Shown: piece after piece, positions 12,294 to 24,552 of the stretch
Layout of the letters: every line of letters begins with the position of its first letter
Numbering within the stretch: the stretch's first letter is position 1
NCBI GenBank assembly: GCA_030248215.1
Contig: JASANG010003966.1
Location: forward strand, 1 to 64,000
Source: Enoplolaimus lenunculus
Taxonomy: Eukaryota > Nematoda > Enoplea > Enoplida > Thoracostomopsidae
Direction of reading: 5' to 3'
Length of the DNA stretch: 64,000 bases
Position numbers and translations under genes: made by a program
Notes under the pieces: model-generated
What the model was told of the DNA's origin: nothing
Seen by the model: only the letters and a program-made list of their open reading frames with translations
Databases searched by the model: none

Positions 12294-13064
12294 CAATTTA
12301 TTATGAACGTGCTAGTACAAACCTAGGCATCTTTACTAGAGTTTCTGATTCAAATCAGCTGATATTGACTACTGTCGAACCAATAACAAAAACGATGTTG
12401 AGTATGGTAATTGTGAAAATTATCTGTTGTAGTCAAAAACTTGATCTACCCTGACATCTCGCCAATTAGGCAACTTGGACACTCGTTGCCCGTTAGAGGT
12501 TCGCCCAGCTTATGTTTCCGTTAGTAGGGTCGATGAAAACTCGGTGAGAATTCGGGTCGACAAGTTGTCAAGTTACCTGTTCTCAGTCCGTGAGTCTTCC
12601 TGTAAGAAGTTGCCCGTTTACGAGCTATTGGGGCAGTAAAATCAGTGTATTCCCGATTACAGTTATGTCTTTATTTTACAAATTCCCCCAAGATTCATTC
12701 TCCTGCCAACACGTGCTGCACTTTGACTAATTTTGAAATTAGCTCCAAGGTCAATGGTTAATTTATTTTAAAATGTTTTTTAGAAACAAAAACTTTTAAA
12801 GGAAGTTTTTCGTTAAAACATGGCGTAATAAATAATTGCTTTCGATATTTGTGCTGTTGTGCTCATTATACTACGTTACATTGCAAGTAGTGTCACACAC
12901 ACGGGCCAGTTCTCATAGCAGTAAAGGTCAAATGGACACAGCCTGATTGACTTTGGCCCAGCCGTGAGTGAGCAACTTAAATTTAGAAGTCTGCATAATA
13001 GGCGATGTCCGATGGGTTTTTGGCTCGCCCGTTATGTGAACAACTTAAAAGCAATATACTATTT

Positions 13065-13261
13065 GGCAAATGTTACTTTAAGGGGCGTAACAGTAAATTA
13101 TGCGTGTTCCTAAGCCTAAGCCTAAGCGTTGCAAAAATGTGTTTTTAAGCGTAAGCCAAAACCTAAGCGTAAGCCTAAGCAAAAAAATGTAATCTACAAT
13201 CTAAACCTACTATTTTGTAGATCCACCAGAAACCTAGACGCCCCTAAAAGTAGCATGGGCC
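13065..13261 (-). mobile_element. TTAGGC-bearing MITE, first subtype, reversed
   Basis: Ends GGCAAATGTTACTTTAAGGG and CCCCTAAAAGTAGCATGGGC-C are inverted repeats. Flanks TACTATTT and GACTATTG agree at 6 of 8. It is the reverse orientation of 6467-6669, with which it shares the internal AGATCCACCAGAAACCTAGACG-type end (complement of the 6467 left part). Confidence 0.75.
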
Positions 13262-13999
13262 GACTATTGTAAGCAAAATATTATCGCCAACAGTTATTCA
13301 AAGTGAATGATCCACTAAAATCTTGTTTCTCCTAAAACTTGAGCTTTAAAAACATCATATCTGAGCATACCGCCTGATCCACTCTGAGCACGGTCGTGTT
13401 GCTTGCAGAATACGGTATTATAAACTGCCATAATTAATGAAATACTGCGCTAGCAAACTCAAATGTGGGAAAGCCGTCTGCATCCACAAGTCAGAAAAAT
13501 TTTGTTTGAGAAATGCGTAAATTGCCAAGGCTTACAAATTTTTAATTTTGCGCAATTCATACAAGTTTTAATCATTAAAATTGTTTTTTTAAAACGCAAC
13601 GTCTTTGGGCCTGAATATCAGTTTTCTTTGTTTCTTTAGCTTTCAAACTGACTTAAATTAATACTATGAGTCAGTAAACAACTATGACTGCGACAAAGGT
13701 TTTTTTGACATTTCGCACAGTTATACGTTTCGTACTAATAGGATGCAATTTTTCATTGTTTGAGAATTTTAATTAAGACAATCTCTAACGAAACTAGTAG
13801 GTTTAGCAATTATGAAACCATTACTTTTTTAGTAGTTTTTCCAGCCTGGCAGTACGAGAGAGAACCAATACCTTTAATTCTGCAAAGAACCAGCTTCGCA
13901 ACCAGAATGCACATTCTGAATCTAAGCTTGGTAGTAAGCATACCAAGCAAGACGGTATACAAGGCGTCGTCCATGGGTATATATCCCTTTAAAAGTTTC

Positions 14000-14145
14000 C
14001 AAGCTGATTCCAAAGCCATAACGCGTAAGTAATGGTCTATACTTAAGCCTAAGCCTAAGCATAGGAAAAAAATAGTGTAAAGTTTATGCTTCTGCCGTAG
14101 TATATACAGCGGAAGAACGGTCCGCTCCTGATCTATGCATGGGCC
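14000..14145 (+). mobile_element. TTAGGC-bearing MITE, second subtype, short copy
   Basis: A perfect 8-bp duplication AAAGTTTC (13992-13999 and 14146-14153) encloses a decayed left end (CAAGCTGATTCCAAAGCC) and a clear right end (CGCTCCTGATCTATGCATGGGCC). It contains three AAGCCT units. Confidence 0.72.
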
Positions 14146-14614
14146 AAAGTTTCTTGAAGTTTGAACAAAAACACGGATCGTTAGAGGCTTTGAAATGAGA
14201 CAATCTTTTTCCTCCTAGCAAAGGTAGCGCTTCTGCTAGAAGCATACCAAAACATTGGGGTACAAATATTAAGGCCTAGTGGTTATTTAAACGGTAAAAC
14301 AAAAATTAATAGTTATACATTGAAATTTTTAATACAAACAAGAACATATTGAATCTGATCGCTTACGATATGATGACACTTGTTTATTCGTGGTTTAAAA
14401 CGGGTAATAAGATACTCACTTACAGTACCTTGCATTTCGTCACACCCTTCAGATCCGCAAAATGTTGAAGATATCAAATCCAAAGGGTCTCTCAACTCTT
14501 CAAGACAAAGAATTATTGCAGTAAACATATAATTTGTTTTTAAATACAAAATATGGTCTGTCTTGTTATTCCAATACACTGTTGAGGATAATTATTGAAC
14601 AAACACCACACCCA

Positions 14615-14615
<1 letters not shown>

Positions 14616-14682
<67 letters not shown>
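14616..14682 (+). repeat. Poly-A run of 67 bases
   Basis: An uninterrupted A run directly follows the C-rich ACACCACACCCAC. It could be the tail of a retroposed sequence or a slipped homopolymer in assembly. The poly-Lys ORF over it is not a gene. Confidence 0.9.
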
Positions 14683-14685
<3 letters not shown>

Positions 14686-16174
14686 CTTTATCTACATTTT
14701 CCTATTTTTATTGACTTTAGGGTGTCTTCGCATTAACTTTAGGGGAAGCCCATCACACAGTTGGTACGATACTGCTCATTTCAGAGTAACAATTTTATTT
14801 TAATCAATTTGCAGAAGACCGTATCTGTTGGCCGTTGCACAATATTATTTTATCATCTCAACCATCTGCTGGTATAACGCAGTCCACCTCATATTTGTTT
14901 CATGCGTGGTCGCCATCAGAATATCGGGTTGCGGTGTGCAACTGTGAAATACCAGGAAAATTTAAAGAAACTACTGCAGCTGTTTGCACATTTTTACGCT
15001 AATTACCTTCCTATATAAAATTGGTTCAAAAACCTATGGAAGGGCAATTGTACCCCTGCGTATGCTTACCTGCCGAAATGTACGATTTTATGCATGGTAT
15101 TGTTTTTCCTGTTTCTTACTGATACTATCAAGTTCGTAGCCATGTTAATGAAAAAATAGAAGTTTTTAGCGTTTTACTATTGTTCGCCTAAAGCACATTT
15201 TTAGTTACATCATTTTTAGTCAAAATTGACTCTTTCAACTGATTCACGGCAATTTGCGTTGCACTTTTTCTATATACTGTGGCGAATTGAAAAATTTCGG
15301 ACTGGGGTTGGCGCGCAATATTTAATACCGGAAAAGTTCGTAAGGGAAGCGAAGCAGAAGGTAAACGCAATTTTAATACTAAATCTTAATACAAAATTTT
15401 GGTTTTGACTTCTGTTGTGGGAAGCATGGGCTGGCTAAGCCGCCTACTTGAGCCGACATTGTTAACGGCAATATTTAGTTGCACTTTTGTACGAAATTTT
15501 TCTGTTTTTGTTGCAGGCATTTTTAACTTTATTTCATATGTCTTGAGCGTTCATTATATTTGTGTTACATTTTATTTTGCACCGCACCAATCTTTGTCTT
15601 AAATCTTAACGTTAAGTTCATCGCCAGGAATCAAATGTTAATGCGAGCATTGTGTAAAATTACATTAAAAGATCAGGACATACAATATACAAATAGATTT
15701 AGCCACGGCACAATATATAGTCTAAAAGGCTTAACAATTCGCTTGTTCTGTATAGAATTTTGTCGTGGTCAACATCATATGACTGTAACAATGTCTTTTT
15801 TTGGAAAATCAGTTTCATAACCAAATTAACAAATTAGAATTGGCCAAATTCTGTTGGATATTAAATGAAGATATTGCATAATTTACAAGCGGTCTTAAAT
15901 TACTTTAGAAGCGCCAAAATTGCAATAAAAGGGCTGAATTCCCAGGACTGACCCATGTTACCTACAAACATCGAACAATCATATTGCAAATGCTGCAACA
16001 TTTCCAGAACAGGTACTCTGAACTGTAGATATGTGCTGTACAGTTTGCGTATAATTAACTATAATACCTAATTTATTACTGTTTTAACGTTAACATTTGC
16101 AATCAAGTATTAATGAATAGTTCAAATTTAATTTAACCTTTTTACCGCATTCGCAATCGAATCAACAAACCACA

Positions 16175-16259
16175 ATGAGAGGACGAAGCAAAATCAAAAC
16201 TACCTGCGAACTTCAAGACGGCGAAGAAATTTCACGCCAGAAACGAAGTGGTAGTCTTG
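16175..16259 (+). CDS. Possible distant first coding exon of KANK (or of an unknown gene)
   Basis: An ATG opens 28 codons (MRGRSKIKTTCELQDGEEIS and further basic residues) and ends at a near-perfect donor, CTTG|GTAAGT, in phase 1. An in-frame TAG sits upstream at 16118. If spliced to an acceptor at 34564 (TTGATTTATAG), the phase-1 join reads without a stop through 34565-34593 into the KANK ATG at 34594, which would add 38 residues. The composition is polar and looks coding. The intervening 18.3 kb has no other exon I recognise. It could also be the start of an unrelated small gene, or chance. The phase match and open join are seen in the sequence; membership in KANK is inference. Confidence 0.4.
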
Positions 16260-16544
16260 GTAAGTTTTTATACTTTTTGAATTTACCTTTTCACTTGGTT
16301 TGCATTGTTAACCAAGATAAAGGTGTGTGTCTAAATACCTTCAGGTCTCTTTGAATTGATATCTAATACCTATCTATCAATCTAAAGGTGAAAACTGGAA
16401 TATTTGCCAAGGATGCTGCGAGAGTGCAATGTGCTCCTGTTCAAACAGAGAGTATAGTCGTTTATTAAGTGAATTTTTTGTAATTTTACAAAGCTGTTTT
16501 TGTTTGTTGATTTTTGGTCTATGTTAATTATAGAGGACTGACTA

Positions 16545-16680
16545 CAAAGCGTAAGCCTGCAACAATGGCCTAAGCCTAAGCCTAAGCTTAAACAATAGCC
16601 TCAACCTAAGTAAAAGCCTAACTCAAGATAGCATTTTTCCTAAAACCCAAAAAACCTAAGCCTAAGCGTTATTGCATAGA
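16545..16680. mobile_element. TTAGGC-type MITE fragment
   Basis: It contains CCTAAGCCTAAGCCTAAGC at 16570 and further AAGCCT units to 16668. The following TACAAGAACTTTAAGTTTCAAC resembles flanks of the copies near 51160 and 60447. No target duplication was found. Confidence 0.45.
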
Positions 16681-17221
16681 GAAAGGGTACAAGAACTTTA
16701 AGTTTCAACACTAAAAATGCAATTCTTAGATCTCCAGTCCCAGTTTCAAAATTGAAAAAATATGTAGCAATGCTTAAATGCAACAATAGAGGCGTCGCAT
16801 AAATGTTGAGTATCATTTATTGACGTTGAAGCAGTTTCTCTTTAAAAGACACTGGTCCTACACGAGCACTCAAAGCAAAAAAAACCGCAGTACAAGAAAG
16901 ATCGTAAGATAAAAAATAATTTTTGCATAGCTTTTCTTCACGACTTCATCACCAAAAACACAATGGAATACACTAAAAGATTTCTAGAAAACAGTGAAAT
17001 GATTATGGAATAAAAAAACTTTGAATCAAAGTTTGATTTGCTTGCTAGCATTTTTTGGAATAATTTTGCTAATGGATTTTTTTATTGCAAAAAAGGATGT
17101 GAACGCAGTGATAGCTTTAGTGTTTTTTCGTAAAATTTACTCAATGAATTTGCTTTCATTCTATAACAATAAAATACGATTTGTGATCAGACTAAAATAT
17201 CTTTTATTTTGACCGAATAAA

Positions 17222-17266
17222 AGGATATATATACATATATACATATATATATACATATATATATCC
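17222..17266. repeat. AT-rich microsatellite (TATATACA type)
   Basis: Alternating ATATAC and ATATAT units. Similar tracts occur near 7800-7845, 34245-34275 and 52890-52920. Confidence 0.85.
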
Positions 17267-18049
17267 CATAAAACCCCGCGCAACCCTCGTATTCAGCAAT
17301 CATACCATTTATTCTCTGGATATTTCTGTATCCTCCAGTACAGCCCTCCAAAATTGTTGGCTGCGGAACTGTTTAGTCCGTGTAAATATTTTTTAAACAT
17401 TTTTCAAATTCTTGAACAATCTCGCGTGTTGTTTTCGATAGAATTTGGCCTAACTCAGGCTTGAATTTTAAGATTTAGACTTAGGCACAGGCTTAGAATT
17501 AAGCTTGTGACGGAAAGTGTACAAATTCCAAATTTTCAAATTGTCTCTACGGTGATAAAGTGCCAGCCAATCAAATGAGCGAAACTTACCAAAACTAAGA
17601 ATTGACCACACACAAAGGGTTTTGCTCGTGCGGCCAAATTCGCACAAATCGGTCATGCGTCGGTAAGTCTGTCACATGCCGAGGTAGACACATACATAGG
17701 TTTACATAGCAAACCCGGATCAAAGGGAGGGTTCATTGGGTGCCCATGAACTTGCCTTCATTCAACAAATTTTGTCAGATATAAAATCAAAAACTACTTC
17801 AAGTCTGGACAGCGTCAGACAAGTGTATACGTCAAAGTTATCACTTTGGTTCACTGCATGCTAACCTGCTTAACCCCCGTTTTGTTAATTCAATATTTGC
17901 TCCTGTAAAGCAGTAATAAACTCCCTACCACAGACTATGATGCCAGTTCGTGAAAGGTATAAAATGTATACAGGTAAAACCGTGGCAAATCATCAAAATG
18001 AATGTTTGTCTCATGCTGTGCCTCATTCAGCGTTTTCCATGAACGCCGT

Positions 18050-18232
18050 GGCTCTTGTTACTTTTGGGGCGACCAGGTTTCTTGTGGGTCTGAAATGTGT
18101 AGGTTTATATTCTAGATAACATTTTTTGCGTAGCCTTAGGCTTAGGTTTATGCTTAGAAACACACTTTTGCAACGCTTAGGCTTAGGAATACGCTTTCAT
18201 ATACTGTTACGCCACTAAAAGTATCATTGGCC
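18050..18232 (+). mobile_element. TTAGGC-bearing MITE, first subtype, complete
   Basis: The perfect 8-bp duplication AACGCCGT flanks it (18042-18049 and 18233-18240). Ends are GGCTCTTGTTACTTTTGGGG and CCACTAAAAGTATCATTGGCC. The core repeats TTAGGC and shares AACACACTTTTGCAACGC with 6467-6669. Confidence 0.88.
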
Positions 18233-20236
18233 AACGCCGTCATAACATTGTGGATGGCCGGGGCAAGTAGAATACAGCCGATTGACAACATTTTATATTA
18301 TTCTGATTTTCACTCAAATACAGCTTTGCTTATGCAGAAATTACGTGGATAATTAAAAAATGGCTGTGCACCCCCTTAAACATCACAACTTAATATTTCA
18401 AAATTTTTCGTTTGTACCTATTTTTATTGTGGTTTTCTTTATAAGTTCTTGAGCAAATTATGTAGCTTTCAAATTTTGCTAAGCTTTAATGGAACGTTTT
18501 TAGTATGGTTTTGATTCCATAATCGGACATTTTGTACTGACAATTAATGGCAACACAACAAACAAAATATATATTTCAGTGTTTTTCCATCAAAAAAAAC
18601 TTGTGGGTGATTTTCTGTCACAAATTGATTGTAAGGCTGGTTATTACGCAATTTAATAATGCGTGAATGTTACTATCAAACAACGTTATCTGGTTTCATC
18701 ATCATTAAAGGTCAATTATTATTATAAAAGTCTGATTTGACAACATTATAAACGTATTTTTTTGAAAACAATGTGATCGAATTGGTTATAAATATGAAGA
18801 CAAACTTTTCAAGATACGGGTTTTTTTCAAGTTTAATATCTGTACAGCGAACGCAAATAAGAACATAAACCGCGCTCACGTATCTTTGTGGATTTCGAAC
18901 CGCTTTGCGCAGTAATAATAGTTCTACCTAAAACAGGAAAATTGTACCAATGCCCTATGGGTATCAGTTAAAGCATTCCTGCACGATCGATCACTATGGC
19001 AGTAAAATAGCGAATTCGACGCCCGGAGGCTGAAAAAAATGCCAGAGATGAAACGAAATTAACTAAGGTCATGTTAGATTCGCAAAACTTTAATAGTAAT
19101 ATGTAACCTAATATATATAAAGCCCTCTCCAAAAATTTTCAGTTTTGATCTGATTTTGTTGTTATTTTTTGACAATTAAAACTTGTCAAAGAGGGTCAAA
19201 GTTAAACGAGGGTTCATATAGCGACACAAATAATTCATGGTAGTACCGATAATGTCATCCCTGAAGTTGCCAAAACTTCTGGCAAACCTCTGCCAGAACC
19301 AACAAATGGTTGATTTTACGACGAAGCGAAATATCCGGTTGTGCCCTGTTCAGACCGAATAAAAGCTTCTATATCAAATGCCTAAAATTGTGTTTATCGT
19401 ATCATAGTCACAGCAAAATAACTCTAGATTAGAGGTATTGCTGGACGTCATTCAGCTTGCAATTGTTTCGAATTTTCCGCGGATCATATTTAAAGTTCAA
19501 CTCACAGTAGCGCGTACAGAAATTTGTGAAAGGTGGTTTGGGTGAGCGATATATAACTATGAAAAATGCTGACGAACCAATCGAGCGAGACAAATAACGC
19601 AATTTAGTATTAAATTTTAACGCAAAATTTTGGTTTTGATCCGGGTTGACAGACCGACGCCTGAATACCGTCCCTTAGATTCGCTAATGAAGAATTCGCC
19701 AGTTCAAATGAGCACATAAGTCTATTTGAAAGTTTCACAATCGTACTATTATCACAACAATTAATCTGTGTACTGGCCATATGTGCGCAATTTCAACAAA
19801 ATTAAGGATGCGATACAGTTTAGTAAACAAAACGCTTTGAGTGAACTAGTGTCACCTCTTATAAATAGTTGAAACTACTTTTACGAGGGGGCACAAGCGT
19901 AGAAAGCAGAATAGTTTGCTTTAGTGTTTAAGAAGTTTAGTAGTTTTAGTGCTACTGCGCCACCAAGCTATACACTTTGCGTATTAATAGTTTGACAGCG
20001 TAGCGTTGTTGTTTTTGCTGCGGTTTTGTCGGAATTTTAAAACTGAATTGCTACATAAAGTCGCTATAGACTTTCGTTTTGTTTGGTTTCGACTAAAAGT
20101 ACTAGATTTTCAGCGGTATCGGCTGGAAAATGTAAATGATGCTCTCCAGATCAGACGGATTCGCGGCGTATTCATATACGAATCTTGTAGTACCACGCTC
20201 ACGGTATATAGTGCTATTGCAGCGAAAAGTTTGTAT

Positions 20237-20309
20237 GGCTGCGTAGCTCAGTGGTTAGAGTACCGGACCGGTAATCCGAACGTCGTGGGTTCGAGCGCCA
20301 CCGCATCTG
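20237..20309 (+). tRNA. tRNA-Thr(GGT)-like sequence, probable SINE head or pseudogene
   Basis: A cloverleaf can be drawn: D stem GCTC/GAGT, anticodon stem CCGGA/TCCGA with loop CCGGTAA (anticodon GGT at 20270-20272), T arm GTGGG-TTCGAGC-GCCAC, and acceptor GGCTGCG/CGCATCT. Faults are C instead of U at position 33, one mismatch each in the anticodon, T and acceptor stems. Both polymerase III boxes are present (TAGCTCAGTGG, GGTTCGAGC). The faults and the sequence that follows suggest a tRNA-derived retroposon rather than a working tRNA. Confidence 0.55.
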
Positions 20310-20460
20310 TAGCAAAATTTTCGTGAAGGGCTCTACATGGTACTGCTTAACGTTGAATTACGACACCCCAACTTTACCACATATACATACTGAAGAAGCC
20401 ATGTCATAAATGGGACATGAAAGTTTAGCTCCAACCATAAGGATATTTTTATCGAACTGA
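20237..20460 (+). mobile_element. tRNA-derived SINE candidate
   Basis: The tRNA-Thr-like head is followed by an unrelated body and then CTGAAGAAGCCATGTCATAA and GGGACATGAAAGTTTAGC. A CTGAAGAAG ... GAAAGTTT tail resembles the conserved 3' ends of CR1/L2-type LINEs and the SINEs that borrow them. The 3' limit is approximate and no target duplication was found. Confidence 0.45.
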
Positions 20461-21376
20461 AAACGTGTTAATTTCCGATTGGTCAAAGTAAAAAATAATA
20501 CAATGAAACTTTAACGTTGGGTCTAACCAAGTATCTTCATAGGCGACGCGTAAAGCAAAGTTTTATCGAGTTGCGTCTGGATTTAGGCAGCTCAAAAATG
20601 CACGTGGAATTCTTGTCCAGTACATTTTGCGCGATTCGTTAGTATGATAATATTGTCTAGTAATTATATTTCATTGGGTCGATTTGTCTAGATTGCCTTA
20701 CTTGGTATGGCAATACAGTCAAAAAATCGAACCACTGTTAGCATCTCATCGACAATCACATTCCGCTCCCAGTACGCTTGGAAATAAAGGTTGATGTTGT
20801 AAGAAGACGTCAAATTTGAAGCGGAGATTGCTGATGAGAAAAATATTAGTCGAAGATTGTTAAATAACGGATTTTGAACCTAATCTGACGTGTTCATGTG
20901 TTTATATGGAGGGTATGACACAGCATTCAACTTAAATTGAAACCAATGTTTTCTGAAACCATTTCAGGGAGGCGGGCATTATTCTTTGCCACCCCCTCTG
21001 GAAGCTTCCTTGCTCCGAATTCGATCTGATTAATGAATGTTAGCTTAATCAAGTAGCTTATACGAAGTAAACAAATTCATTGAACACAAGTGTACCACCA
21101 TTGTCCGTCTGTGACACCGTTACGAATTTTGTCAACAAATTTGACACAATTTCAAATGCTATTGTTTGAATCATACGTAACTAAGCATATAAGTTCAGTT
21201 GACTACGCAGCTGTAGTTGATCAATACGTTGCTTTAATTGCATAGTAAAACGACATTGAAAATACGATGTTCTATATTTTAAACGAGGTCAGATAGGAAC
21301 CAATATACACCGCGTTAAACAAAATCTACTCCTGGTGCCACCAAAATATTAGATTCGGTTTACGGATATAAATTAC

Positions 21377-21542
21377 GGCCCATGTTACCTTAAGGGGCGT
21401 CCAGGCTTCTGGTGGGTCTATAAAAGAGTGAGACTAGGTGGCTTAGGATTAATACGCTCATATATATTTTGGCTTATGCTTAGGTTTATACTTAGGTTTA
21501 GGTTTAGACTTTGTTGGCAGCCCCTTATAAGTCACACGAGCC
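21377..21542 (+). mobile_element. TTAGGC-bearing MITE, first subtype
   Basis: The left end GGCCCATGTTACCTTAAGGG is the best preserved of the family; the right end is GCCCCTTATAAGTCACACGAGCC. Flanks TATAAATT and TATAAATC agree if a two-base slip is allowed. The core has TTAGGT/TTATGC units. Confidence 0.68.
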
Positions 21543-21666
21543 TATAAATCGAGCGTTACATGTTTCACGAGATGAATTGTTAAAGGATTTTTAACCACTG
21601 GGTTTCTTTTCTACCGACACACGTCCATGGCTTATTCAATGTAGCAAGTAAGCTAAAACAAAAGTA

Positions 21667-22000
21667 AGCGTTGTGCTATACTTCATGTCCGGCGCCGTCC
21701 GTTACCGTGCGTCACCCGCACGGCGCTGTCCGTCACTTTTAGTCAGCCGAACGGCGTCGACCGTCAACGTTCGTCATCATACGTTATTGTTCGTGGACGG
21801 ACGGCGCCGCACGGTGGCGTACGGTATCGTGCGGGTGACGGACGGCGCCGCACGGTGGCGTACGGTATCGTGCGGGTGACGGACGGCGCCGCACGGTGGC
21901 GTACGGTATCGTGCGGGTGACGGACGGCGCCGCACGGTGGCGTACGGTATCGTGCGGATGACGGACGGCGCCGCACATCAACAAAAGTATAGCGCAACCC
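21667..22000. mobile_element. GC-rich foldback MITE with internal 41-bp minisatellite
   Basis: Ends AGCGTTGTGCTATACTTC and AAAAGTATAGCGCAACCC are inverted, with TA on both sides (21665-21666, 22001-22002). Inside, a 41-bp unit starting GACGGACGGCGCCGCACGG repeats at 21796, 21837, 21878 and 21919 with a partial fifth at 21960. ORFs on both strands across it are products of the repeat. Confidence 0.8.
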
Positions 22001-22839
22001 TAACTTCAAACTTTGAAAAGTCAACAACGTTCTTAAGAAGTACACAAACAGCATACCTATAAATTTTCCGTCTAGTTTGCGTCGTTTCAAAACACTACCT
22101 CAGTAGTATTTCTGTACATAATTGCTTGAAGAGACTAATGAGAAATTTTATCCGATAAATCGCATAATTTGCTTTACGCGGTGGATGGCTTTTTGGTTAT
22201 GTCGTGGCCTGTGTTCGCTCAAAAAATTGGTCCGATTTTGTAAATTTCTGTGTATTTGAGCTTCACATGACCTCTTCTGAAGATGCCATGCCAAAATTTG
22301 AATATTTGAAACATCTAAATTTTCCGGCCACAGGTTTCACACATTTGGCGCCCGGCGTCACACCAAACGGCTGGGGCTAATCGTCAAATCAGTTTTAGGA
22401 TAACCCGTGAACCTCTGGTCTGATTCTTAAACATTCAATATATCGCACAGCTCGTGTTGTAGTCACATTCTAATGCTATAGAAAGTGTTATATACGAAGA
22501 GGTCTTACATTAAAGCAATCCTTAATCGAAAACTGCTATAAGGAGTTAAAAAAATCAACAGATTAAACGTTTTAGCATTTTTAAGCGCAAAGGATTATTA
22601 CTCCGACTGCGCTTCTATTTCTGTTTGATTTTCAAAAAAGCTTTTATTGATTTGGGTTTTATTTTTTGTCGAATACTTAGACGGCTTAAAAATTTGTTTC
22701 ATATTTACTTTTTTCATTAGTGTGAAGTTGGTGCAAAACAAGAATGATTTTATGTTGTGTGATTCACAGTTTATTTCATTGATTGATGCGATGACTAAAT
22801 TTCCGTTTTTGTCATTGAATTTCTAATTAGGGCAGTATT

Positions 22840-23045
22840 CTCAAACGCATATAGCACCTAGTACCAGTTAGTGATAACTTTTCAAACGCACGAACTCCTG
22901 CAGTTGCGGATTTCAAAATAATTTCCAAAGAAGTTAGGCGAAGCAAATCTGAAAATAGAAGCTTGCCGTTCATCGTTTCGAAAATTACAAGATCTGTCAC
23001 CAACTTGGTAGTAGGAGATACACACATTTGAGAATACGGGCACAG
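22840..23045. repeat. Dispersed repeat shared with 44665-44882
   Basis: AAACGCATATAGCACCTAGT with ACCAGTTAGTGATAACTTTTC corresponds to AAACACGTATAGCACCTATT with ACCAGTTAGTGAAAAGTTTAC at 44671. Similarity continues at lower identity for about 190 bp to ATACACACATTT. A more distant relative may lie at 26425-26590. The element class is unknown. Confidence 0.6.
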
Positions 23046-24552
23046 ATCTTGATCACAGTGCTTAAAGCTCATAGCCGTACGCTGGGGTGAGGGGGGTGAT
23101 ATCGTTCCCCCAATCGACACAAGATCAGCTTACTATCTTACACATATATTCAGGGCCGTTGAGTATTTTGCTAGGAGTACAGCCACGAATCGGGGTGTAA
23201 GGGTCCATGGTCAGATTTTGTAAAATTTTTCAACATTCCCACAATGCGTGCTGCAGCCAAATAGAGGAAAATATGATAAGATTAAACATTTGCACTTCTG
23301 GTGCAACCCAATTTGGAACGGGAAAATTACTGTTGCCCACCACCAGAAAACTGGATCGTCAAGTGCCCGATGGCATTTAAATTTTTCAAATCTTCAGTCA
23401 AAGATGTTAAAATGTGCCAATTTGGGATTTTCTCCGAAGTGTTTTTCGATTTAAGTTCAATCGAAAAAGAATACCACACCTCTTTCAATTAATATCTATG
23501 ATACACATGCTTACATTCGATTAAGTTATCTTCGCCAATAGTACAAACCGAAACAATTTTGAATCTAAAGCGTCCAAAGTTTAGTTTTTGGTGGGGCCCA
23601 GGCAACGTTATGCACGGCCTTGAATCTTCATTTAAGAATAGTAAATTTTTTAGGCTGGTTCCAGGCTTTCGTTTGATCAGTTTATAACTTCGTCTTAAGT
23701 TGTCATTTTCAGGAATGTGTCTTACAGGGGCAGTGTTCGGTCAGCTGGGATCCCCCACAAAGAAATAATGGATCCGCCACTGATGCCAAATTAAATCTCA
23801 TATGCAAGACCTTGAAGATTGCTTTCACATTTGCACCGCAATTTATTAACGCGAAATTTAGTTTGCAGTCAGTCATATAAACTTTTTCTTTATATTACTT
23901 TATAAAACGACTTGAAATGACTGCTAATTTAAGTAAAAAGAAATTTTAATATGCAAACCGAATTGTACGTAGAATATTGTCTGTAGCAGAATTGATTTCG
24001 ATTTTTTGTCAGCAAATTTATTTTCGGCCAAATAATGTGTAGAAAAAAATGTTGAAAGATCCATAACTTTTGCACCAGGGGTTCCGCAAGTTCAACGAGA
24101 TAGGTTACTTTTTATTGAAATCGTCGGGGATTCACACTTCGATTTCATCGGTGACGCCTTGACATTTTTGTTTCCGTTCAATTTTAGATTACGAACAAAT
24201 CGTTGAAATCAAAACATTAATATAGAAAACAGCCAATTTTATTGAATAAATTCGTTTTAACTTTTATACTTTCCTTCCACTGTTTAGTGGAAAACTAATC
24301 TGTTCGCAGGGCATTCCCGTTTGGGAAGCTATGGTGTTTAAAGTTATGTATAAAATAATTTCAGTTGCAGAATCCAGAATGTTATTTTCAAAAGATTTTA
24401 GACCATATATATCCTATATCCCTCGCTTTGTAAACACCGCTGCCAGCCAGTATTTTTTAGTTTATTTCAACAGTTCATCACAGTGTTTATAACAGTAGCA
24501 ATGGAAATGTTGATGGATATTTTTGAAAAAAAATATAAACGGTTCGTAAAAC

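Larger units (their letters stand above)
1..16174. other. Upstream intergenic DNA without a recognised gene
   Basis: I found no protein family, no convincing exon and no RNA gene here. It holds a ~190-bp tandem repeat (1046-1690), six MITE-like elements with visible target duplications or ends, a retroposon-like tail, hAT-like copies, GC-rich foldbacks and a long poly-A run, listed separately. The stretches 1700-2750, 2960-3890, 9900-11000 and 14690-16170 show nothing beyond AT-rich sequence and short ORFs of chance length. Confidence 0.6.

Noticed and set aside
14534-14803. ORF with a poly-Lys stretch
   Set aside because: Produced by the 67-base poly-A run.
16560-16610. Interstitial telomere block of TTAGGC
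   Set aside because: The runs are short, degenerate and, where ends are visible, enclosed in MITEs with target duplications, so no telomeric origin is needed.
21784-22090. Arg-rich repetitive ORFs
   Set aside because: Translations of the 41-bp minisatellite in a foldback element.
23152-23627. hAT element with CAGGGCCGT ends
   Set aside because: The ends look similar (CAGGGCCGTTGAG and the complement of GCACGGCCTTG), but flanking octamers do not match and the ends diverge after ten bases.
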